A stretch of DNA of 20,145 nucleotides from JAWVZH01 sp033722295. GTDB lineage: Bacteria; Bacteroidota; Bacteroidia; Chitinophagales; Saprospiraceae. Made by a program: the position numbers and the translations under genes. The stretch is taken from NCBI GenBank assembly GCA_033722295.1, contig JAWVZH010000042.1:1-20145 (forward strand), in the 5' to 3' direction. The notes under the pieces are model-generated. The model saw nothing but the letters and a program-made list of their open reading frames with translations. It did no database searches and was not told the origin of the DNA. Below, piece after piece: positions 15,024-20,145 of the stretch; within the stretch, counting starts at the first letter, position 1; every line of letters starts with the position of its first letter.

Positions 15024-15515
15024 ATGAAAAGAATCTATTTCATAAGGCATGCCAAGAGCAGTTGGGATAACCCGCAATTATCAGATCATGATCGTCCCCT
15101 CAATAAGCGTGGCATAAAAGATGCACCAAGGGTGGCGAAATATCTCCATGATAATGGTGAAAATATCGACTTCATCCTTTCAAGTACAGCCCAACGTGCC
15201 CGGTCTACGGCAGAGGCTTTTAAAAGAGAATATGATCTGCCCGACAAAGCATTTATGACAGATGGCAACTTATATCATGCGCCTCCTGATCGACTGATCG
15301 CTGCACTTGGAGTAGTTCCGGACGAATATGAGGGCATAGCCGTGTTTGCGCATAATCCTGGCATGACAGAACTTGCTGGTCGCCTTGCTCCATATCGAAT
15401 TGACAATGTGCCGACATGTGGAGTTACTATTACTGAGCTTTCAAGTGATCTTGAGGATTGTCAATTATCCGATTTCAACTTTATTGATCTCGTTACACCA
15501 AAAGGAATATCTTGA
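15024..15515 (+). CDS. sixA: SixA-type phosphohistidine phosphatase
   Basis: This 163-residue protein belongs to the histidine phosphatase superfamily; SixA of E. coli removes phosphate from phosphohistidine of signalling proteins. The catalytic motif is IYFIRHAKSSWDN with Arg8 and His9. Conserved partners are DHDRPLNKRGIKDAPRVA (21-38), ILSSTAQRARSTAE (51-64), and the second catalytic His in VFAHNPGMTELAG. NVPTCGVTITEL closes the domain. The length and the RHAKSSW/AHNPG pattern fit SixA rather than the larger phosphoglycerate mutases. It ends four codons past its last helix, overlapping the next gene's TTG start. A two-component pair follows closely, which makes a signalling role plausible by position. 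Confidence 0.9.
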   Translation: MKRIYFIRHAKSSWDNPQLSDHDRPLNKRGIKDAPRVAKYLHDNGENIDFILSSTAQRARSTAEAFKREYDLPDKAFMTDGNLYHAPPDRLIAALGVVPDEYEGIAVFAHNPGMTELAGRLAPYRIDNVPTCGVTITELSSDLEDCQLSDFNFIDLVTPKGIS

Positions 15516-15853
15516 AGTTTGCCCTAAAGTACATCTACATCACTTTGGTGATATGTTTTGCAGCATGTAGTGATTCAGATGATCAGATCAATATGGAACA
15601 TGATCGTATGGTGGATCTGCTGTTCGATATACAAGTGGCAAAGATCGCCACAGAAAATGCGCCCCCGAATGATCGTGATAGCCTCGCGAAAGTGTATAGA
15701 AGGCAGATCCTGGATATGCACGATATGAATAAGGAAGAATTTGATGAATTCGTTAACTCTCTATCTAACTCACCGCAATTAATGGACAGCCTATATATTG
15801 ATATAGAGTCCAAAGTGGACAGCTTGAAAGAAAGTATGAAGGCTGATAATTAA
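15512..15853 (+). CDS. DUF4296-like lipoprotein
   Basis: This 113-residue protein starts at TTG, overlapping the sixA stop as TTGA; there is no ATG before the signal sequence. The leader LKFALKYIYITLVICFAAC gives a lipobox-like end at Cys19. The mature part has the helical pattern of the Bacteroidota DUF4296 family: MVDLLFDIQVAKIATENAP, then DSLAKVYRRQILDMHDMNKEEFDEFVNSLSNSPQLMDSLYIDIESKVDSL. These proteins are small, mostly helical, outer-membrane-facing lipoproteins of unknown role. Coupling to sixA and a position upstream of a PhoB/PhoR pair are its notable context. The family call rests on pattern resemblance only. Confidence 0.78.
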   Translation: MKFALKYIYITLVICFAACSDSDDQINMEHDRMVDLLFDIQVAKIATENAPPNDRDSLAKVYRRQILDMHDMNKEEFDEFVNSLSNSPQLMDSLYIDIESKVDSLKESMKADN

Positions 15854-15915
15854 ATTTAATAGACAGTTAATATTAGAGAAAATTCTATAACTCAGGAATC
15901 GAGTAATTTTCGGAC

Positions 15916-16590
15916 ATGGCAAAGAAGAAGGTCGTTCTGGTAGACGATGAAACTGATATTCTTGATTTTCTTTCCTATAATTTGGAGAAGGAAGGCTTTA
16001 AAGTGAGCACGTTTTCCAATGGTGAAGATTGTCTTGAGGAGATCGTATCGATCGATCCTGACCTCATTATTCTCGATATCATGATGCCGGGTATGGATGG
16101 AATTGAAGTTTGCAGAAAAATCAGGGAGATCAAGGAAGTAGAGCACACACCCATCGCTTTTCTTACCGCAAGGGGGGAGGATGAAATGCACGTTTCAGCA
16201 CTTGAAGGTGGTGGGGATGATTTCATTCAAAAACCGGTTAGACCAAAAGTTTTCGTGGCGCGTGTCAAGACACTGATCAAAAGGTCGGGAAGGCAGCGTG
16301 AAAAAGAAGTCCTTAAATATGATGACATGACCATCGACCAAAACTCGATGGGGGTTAAGATCGGTAAAAAGAAAGTGGACCTGGTTAAAAAAGAATTTCA
16401 ACTGCTATACCTTCTTGCAAGTCGCCCAGGGAGGGTTTACAGCCGCGAAGAGATATTATCTCAGGTTTGGGGTACGGATGTCATAGTCGGTGACAGGACA
16501 ATAGACGTACATGTAAGAAAACTGCGTGAAAAAATAGGATCTGATTATATTCGAACTGTTAAAGGGGTAGGGTATAAATTTGAATTCTAA
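15916..16590 (+). CDS. OmpR/PhoB-family response regulator
   Basis: This 224-residue transcription regulator has an N-terminal receiver and a C-terminal winged-helix DNA-binding domain. In the receiver, acidic pocket Asp10-Asp11, phosphoacceptor Asp54 (LIILDIMMPGMDG), Thr84 (FLTARGE) and Lys106 (FIQKPVRP) are all in place. The second domain (about 129-224) has VDLVKKEFQLLYLLASRPGRVYSREEILSQVWG, the recognition region VGDRTIDVHVRKLREKIG, and the final hairpin IRTVKGVGYKFEF. The kinase gene starts three bases after its stop, so they form an operon. The closest functional analogue by order and sequence is PhoB of the phosphate response, but the signal cannot be read from sequence. Confidence 0.95.
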   Translation: MAKKKVVLVDDETDILDFLSYNLEKEGFKVSTFSNGEDCLEEIVSIDPDLIILDIMMPGMDGIEVCRKIREIKEVEHTPIAFLTARGEDEMHVSALEGGGDDFIQKPVRPKVFVARVKTLIKRSGRQREKEVLKYDDMTIDQNSMGVKIGKKKVDLVKKEFQLLYLLASRPGRVYSREEILSQVWGTDVIVGDRTIDVHVRKLREKIGSDYIRTVKGVGYKFEF

Positions 16591-16593
16591 TGT

Positions 16594-17646
16594 ATGTTTA
16601 GAAAGACGGGATTACGGCAACTTGCCTTTGTTACTGCCTTATCCATCAACCTTATTGCATTTTTCCTGGCCTTTGTTTTTGGTTTGCTCAGTGAGAATGA
16701 ACTTGGTTTCACTCTCCTTGTATTGACCGGAAGCATACTCCTGACATCCTTTGTCGCTCATTATATCATCGTAGAAGTAGTTTATAACAAGGTAAAGCCA
16801 CTTTACAAGATCATTAAAAAGGCCAAGATCCCTTCGTCGATCTCCCAGAAAGGATATATATCCGATGATGTTTTGGACAAGGTAGAGCAGGATGTGAATA
16901 AATGGGCTCAGGAGACCTCAAAAGAAATGGAGAGCCTTAAAACACTTGAGAATTACAGAAAGGACTATATCGGAAATGTTTCTCACGAATTGAAGACGCC
17001 GATATTCAATATTCAAGGCTTTGTACATACACTCCTTGATGGAGCCATGTATGAAAAAAAATATTTGAATAACTACCTGGAAAAAACCGCTATAAATGTA
17101 GAAAGGCTTATCACCATAGTTGAGGACCTCGATACGATCTCAAAGCTTGAAAGTGGAGCGTTGACCTTTGAAATAGAGAAATTTCAACTTAATGATCTCG
17201 TTGCCGAGACCATCGATGAATTGAAAGAGCTAAGTAAGGAAAAGAATATTAAAGTATTTATTAAAGAAGGTGTGAACAAATCATTCAAGGTCAAAGCAGA
17301 TAAGAACAGTATTCGGCAAGTGCTGACCAATCTGATCGCCAATTCTATCAAATATGGCAAGGAGGGTGGAGAGACCAAGATCGGATTTTACGACATGCAC
17401 AGCTACATTCTTGTCGAGGTCACGGATAATGGCATTGGAATAGAAGAAAAGCATTTGAATCACGTCTTTGATCGCTTCTATCGTGTTGACAAGAGCCGTT
17501 CGCGGGTAAAGGATGTTGTAGGCGGTGGATCTGGCCTGGGACTTGCTATTGTCAAACACCTTATCGAAGCCCATGATCAAACCATATCCGTCAGGAGCAC
17601 ACCGGGGGTAGGAAGTACCTTTGGTTTCACACTTGAAAAAGCTTGA
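16594..17646 (+). CDS. PhoR-like sensor histidine kinase
   Basis: This 350-residue membrane kinase would phosphorylate the response regulator encoded just upstream. Two membrane helices (about 8-32 and 39-61) are separated by only a handful of residues, so there is almost no periplasmic sensor region. A linker with KVKPLYKIIKKAKIPSS and a coiled section (91-120) leads to the dimerisation H-box GNVSHELKTPIFNIQGF with His131. The ATPase domain has the N-box RQVLTNLIANSIKYG (241-255), VTDNGIGI (276-283), the F-box VFDRFYRVDKSRSR and the G-box GGGSGLGLAIVKHLIEAH. All catalytic boxes are intact. PhoR of many Bacteroidota has the same short-loop design. Signal input probably comes through the membrane or from a partner protein. 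Confidence 0.94.
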   Translation: MFRKTGLRQLAFVTALSINLIAFFLAFVFGLLSENELGFTLLVLTGSILLTSFVAHYIIVEVVYNKVKPLYKIIKKAKIPSSISQKGYISDDVLDKVEQDVNKWAQETSKEMESLKTLENYRKDYIGNVSHELKTPIFNIQGFVHTLLDGAMYEKKYLNNYLEKTAINVERLITIVEDLDTISKLESGALTFEIEKFQLNDLVAETIDELKELSKEKNIKVFIKEGVNKSFKVKADKNSIRQVLTNLIANSIKYGKEGGETKIGFYDMHSYILVEVTDNGIGIEEKHLNHVFDRFYRVDKSRSRVKDVVGGGSGLGLAIVKHLIEAHDQTISVRSTPGVGSTFGFTLEKA

Positions 17647-17668
17647 TGCCAATAAAATTCTAAGACGT

Positions 17669-18976
17669 TCAGATCTCCAGCTTTGTCAGCTTGTCCGGTT
17701 CTGGCTTTTGTATCTCCGTTCTGTCCAGAATGTCTATGATAAAATCTCTTTCACACTCGAATAATGGCATTTCTTCATCCGGAAGAGGATCGGAAGGAGG
17801 GAAATTGAGCCTTCTGTGATTGACCTGACGGCCGTTCTTCCAGAAGCGGAAACAGACATGAGGGCCGGTTGCAAGTCCTGTTTGTCCTACATATCCTATC
17901 ACTTGTCCCTGTTTCACATGTACTCCAGAGCGGATGCCTTTCGCAAACCGGCTCATATGCAGATATTGGGTAGAATGTGCTCTGTCATGCTTGAGCTTGA
18001 CATATTTGCCGTTGCCCCGTGTATAGGACGCCCTGGTGACAACACCATTGGCCACGGCATAGATGGGTGTGCCCGTTGGAGCGGCATAATCCGTACCCAG
18101 GTGTGATTTGTACCTTTTCAACACAGGATGAAATCGACGGGGAGAGTAACTTGAGGAGATCCGGGAATATTTCACAGGTGATTTGAGGAATGTCCGCTTT
18201 GTAGCACGGCCTTCAATATCGTAATAACCATCGTATTTTTCGTTCTCATACTTGATGGCATAATACTCGTTATCGTAATTCTTATAGTAAGCTCCAAGCA
18301 ATTCTCCTATGGCCACGACCTCCCCATCGATCAAGATCTTCTCGTATATCAATTTGTATTCATCGCCGTTCTGTATACTGTAAAAATCCAGTGACCATGC
18401 CAGTGCGTTCTCCATACGTTCTATCAGCGCCCAACTGAATCCATTTGCATCCATGGAGTTCCACAGCGAGCCCTCAACGACTCCTGATGATACGTCGATC
18501 TCCCTGGTGAGTGGACGCTCTATCTTTTGTATATCAAGATTCTCAAGATCAAAAACGTAATAGTAGAGCTTACTTGGCTCATAGATAAAGTGAGTTGCCG
18601 GTTCGCAGAGACCTGGTGCCACGTAGGCACAATTCTTTCCTGCAGTGATCTGCCGGACATCGAATTCATCCTTGATGTTCTCTACCAGTTCGTAGATCTT
18701 CACGTAGGGAACACCCTGTCCGGTCAGCATCTGGCTGAGAAAGGAGTTCTCTCTGATGGTCTCTTCTATAATGCAATGAGCGTCCACATCAAAGCCATAA
18801 CGGTACACTGGCACAGGCTCTTCTTCGACCCTGACGTTCTCAACTTCTTTGACGACCTTGGCAGAAGTAAAGAGTTGGTGAATGATTATAAGATTGATCA
18901 GAAATAAAACAGAGAACAGGATTGTTCTCATGATCTTTTTGGGCGGAAATACGAAATCGGCCTTACCGGGATTCAA
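17669..18976 (-). CDS. M23-family cell-wall endopeptidase (LytM domain) with Cys in a metal-ligand position
   Basis: This 435-residue protein cleaves peptidoglycan cross-bridges if active. A membrane anchor or uncleaved signal lies at 17-36 (RTILFSVLFLINLIIIHQLF). Either ATG 18976 or the ATG at codon 16 could be used; the latter gives a cleaner signal. Residues 55-265 form a domain typical of Bacteroidota M23 proteins, with two cysteines (116, 124). The LytM domain (about 280-390) has RFHPVLKRYKSHLGTDYAAP with His292 and Asp296, and YLHMSRF with His340. It then has GLATGPHVCFRFWKNGRQV with His373. The usual HxH is HVC, so Cys375 takes the place of the third zinc ligand. I recall similar HVC motifs in other Bacteroidota M23 proteins, so this may be a subgroup trait. 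It converges on the kinase gene. Confidence 0.9.
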   Translation of the reverse strand: MNPGKADFVFPPKKIMRTILFSVLFLINLIIIHQLFTSAKVVKEVENVRVEEEPVPVYRYGFDVDAHCIIEETIRENSFLSQMLTGQGVPYVKIYELVENIKDEFDVRQITAGKNCAYVAPGLCEPATHFIYEPSKLYYYVFDLENLDIQKIERPLTREIDVSSGVVEGSLWNSMDANGFSWALIERMENALAWSLDFYSIQNGDEYKLIYEKILIDGEVVAIGELLGAYYKNYDNEYYAIKYENEKYDGYYDIEGRATKRTFLKSPVKYSRISSSYSPRRFHPVLKRYKSHLGTDYAAPTGTPIYAVANGVVTRASYTRGNGKYVKLKHDRAHSTQYLHMSRFAKGIRSGVHVKQGQVIGYVGQTGLATGPHVCFRFWKNGRQVNHRRLNFPPSDPLPDEEMPLFECERDFIIDILDRTEIQKPEPDKLTKLEI

Positions 18977-19096
18977 AATCTGTCAGTTTTGGCATTTACA
19001 CAATTACGGCTTCGTAACGTAAAAATATCATTTTGAATTAACATTACAGAACTCTTAACATTTCTATAAGTTCTCATGAGGTTCTCACACTTTGGA

Positions 19097-19690
19097 CTAA
19101 CTGTCGGCGATAGCAACCAGGAAGCATTCATTTCCGGCCCTTGATGCTACGCTCTTCTCCGCTTTTTCCAATCTTTCGATGGTGAAACGAGATGAGAAGA
19201 TCTCTCTGTACTCTTTGCGGCTTCCACCAAAAGGCGGTCCCTCGTGATCGAAATGAATATCAAACAAAAGTGCAATAATTCGTCCTTGGCGTTCTTTTAG
19301 GAGCTTGTATGTTTTTTCGACATACTCTTCTCTCATGCTCGGTGGAATAGCACTAAAAAATGTTTGTTCGAGTATATAGTCAAAGTTCATTTTCAACTTG
19401 AAAAAATCCTTTACTAGAAATTTGTCCTGAGGGATAGCGGGGTTTACCTTTTGCGCTTCCTCAATGGCACTTTTCGACCAATCACACAACCACACATTGG
19501 TAAATCCTGCATTATGTAGTGTTGTCAGTTCGTAAGCTCTGCCGCCGCCGGGGATGAGGATCTTAGAGGTCCTGTTTTCAATATTATTGATACAAAAGTC
19601 CATTAATTGCGGAGAACTCACCCCAAGGTCCCAGGGAGTCTCATTCTCTTTCCACTTGCTTTCCCAGAAATCAGGGGTGTCTGTTTGCAT
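19097..19690 (-). CDS. TPMT-like SAM-dependent methyltransferase
   Basis: This 197-residue cytosolic enzyme belongs to the thiopurine S-methyltransferase family, which methylates sulfur, selenium, tellurium or halide acceptors. Its hallmarks are FWESKWKENETPWDLGVSSPQL (8-29), ILIPGGGRAYELTTLHNAGF (44-63), where the SAM loop reads PGGG instead of the usual PGCG, then VWLCDWSKSAIEEA (66-79), LEQTFFSAIPP (107-117), and the family-specific HEGPPFGGSRKEY (149-161). It is shorter than animal TPMT but similar to bacterial members. It diverges from folP with 64 bases between them and precedes the M23 gene on its own strand. The acceptor is unknown; detoxification is the usual guess. Confidence 0.87.
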   Translation of the reverse strand: MQTDTPDFWESKWKENETPWDLGVSSPQLMDFCINNIENRTSKILIPGGGRAYELTTLHNAGFTNVWLCDWSKSAIEEAQKVNPAIPQDKFLVKDFFKLKMNFDYILEQTFFSAIPPSMREEYVEKTYKLLKERQGRIIALLFDIHFDHEGPPFGGSRKEYREIFSSRFTIERLEKAEKSVASRAGNECFLVAIADS

Positions 19691-19711
19691 ATTGGGTCTT
19701 TTCCAAAGTCA

Positions 19712-19731
19712 AAATTCGTGCAAATTCGTAC
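19712..19731. repeat. Tandem 10-base repeat in the divergent TPMT/folP promoter
   Basis: AAATTCGTGC is followed directly by AAATTCGTAC: two copies of ten bases differing at one base. The period is one helical turn and the pair lies in the 64-base divergent region. It is a candidate operator, with chance not excluded. Confidence 0.35.
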
Positions 19732-19754
19732 TATTGCTGAAAATCAGACAAATA

Positions 19755-20145
19755 ATGAATCACAAAGTTCAACCACTCAAATGTCGTGATAAGTGGTTGC
19801 ATTTTGATGATCCTGTTATCATGGGGGTCATCAATCTGACGGAGGATTCTTTTTACTCCGGTAGCCGGATCGTTGAAACCGATGCCATCATCACCAGGAT
19901 GAAGGAGATGGAGGCGGCAGGGGCGGAAGTTATAGATCTGGGCGCCATGTCAAGCCGTCCAGGAGCGGCTATCTCTTCTCCGGAAAGAGAGTTAGAATTG
20001 TTAATGCCCGTACTGCAAGATCTGCCTGCTGATCTCGATGTTATAGTCTCAATAGATACCATTCATTCCAAGGTGGCTCGGGGTTGTCTGGATAAAGGGG
20101 CTCATATCATTAATGACATCACTGCCGGTCACTTCGATGAGAAAA
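19755..20145 (+). CDS. folP: Dihydropteroate synthase (3' end missing)
   Basis: The frame runs from ATG 19755 to the end of the window, giving 130 residues. The enzyme condenses p-aminobenzoate with dihydropterin pyrophosphate in folate synthesis and is the target of sulfonamides. Visible motifs are VIMGVINLTEDSFYSGSR (21-38, family VMGVINVTPDSF), EVIDLGAMSSRPGA (58-71, family DIGGESTRPGA), VIVSIDTIHSKVARG (about 99-113) and AHIINDITAG. The altered GAMSSRPG still keeps Ser-Arg-Pro-Gly of the pABA-binding loop. About half the enzyme is outside the window. It is transcribed away from the TPMT-like gene. The call is secure. Confidence 0.95.
   Translation, partial: MNHKVQPLKCRDKWLHFDDPVIMGVINLTEDSFYSGSRIVETDAIITRMKEMEAAGAEVIDLGAMSSRPGAAISSPERELELLMPVLQDLPADLDVIVSIDTIHSKVARGCLDKGAHIINDITAGHFDEK

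Noticed and set aside
15849..15860. Palindrome ATTAAATTTAAT overlapping the DUF4296-like stop codon
   Set aside because: It is made only of A and T, in an AT-rich junction, and has no T-run or partner feature.
19004..19017. Short hairpin TTACG-GCTT-CGTAA upstream of the M23 gene
   Set aside because: The stem is only five bases and no T-run follows on either strand, so it is not supported as a terminator.
19070..19087. GTTCTCA repeated 11 bases apart near the TPMT-like stop codon
   Set aside because: A seven-base repeat is expected by chance at this scale and nothing else marks it as an operator.
1..20145. Mobile element, phage, CRISPR, toxin-antitoxin or restriction genes
   Set aside because: No transposase, integrase, repeat array or defence-gene signature was seen; most genes are core metabolic or regulatory genes in consistent style.

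Overview
The window reads as chromosomal DNA of a Bacteroidota bacterium, probably from an environmental Saprospiria- or Cytophagales-like lineage; this placement is inference. The supporting signs are a glutamine synthetase of the GSII type, a WG-repeat lipoprotein, a DUF4296-like lipoprotein, an M23 peptidase with the motif GPHVCFRFW, -7 boxes of the form TAnnTTTG, and few recognisable Shine-Dalgarno sites. Gene density is high. I see no tRNA, rRNA, insertion sequence, phage gene or CRISPR array, and no gene-free stretch longer than 300 bases.

Layout: (1) The 3' part of a GSII glutamine synthetase ends in a hairpin terminator, followed by a small membrane protein on the minus strand. (2) At 1160-2909 three plus-strand genes overlap end to end: an HMG-CoA-lyase-like enzyme, a GNAT acetyltransferase and an Mpo1/DUF962-family membrane protein. 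(3) At 2955-5875 lpdA and gdhA diverge from a 182-base region with Bacteroidota-type promoter boxes. (4) At 5876-7534 a WG-repeat lipoprotein gene has no spare base on either side, and a small exported protein diverges from it. (5) At 7586-9688 coaD and pruA form a pair with a clear terminator. (6) At 14852-9761, minus strand, five genes sit in a tight operon: a SWIM zinc-finger protein, a GH13-like lipoprotein, an esterase-like exported protein, rlmH and a rhomboid protease. (7) At 15024-17646 lie sixA, a DUF4296-like lipoprotein, a PhoB-type response regulator and a PhoR-type kinase. (8) An M23 peptidase and a TPMT-like methyltransferase follow on the minus strand, and the window ends inside folP.

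Much of the first half serves the glutamate/2-oxoglutarate node: glutamine synthetase, glutamate dehydrogenase, P5C dehydrogenase, and the E3 subunit used by 2-oxoglutarate dehydrogenase. The most unusual content is in block 6. The GH13-like and esterase-like proteins each keep their fold signature but lack key catalytic residues: the GH13 nucleophile is His and the stabilising Asp is Ile; the esterase nucleophile is Val and the expected His is Asn. Two neighbouring envelope-exported pseudoenzymes in one operon suggest a non-catalytic role such as glycan binding, scaffolding or sensing. Their promoter region also holds a 12-base palindrome and a split inverted repeat.
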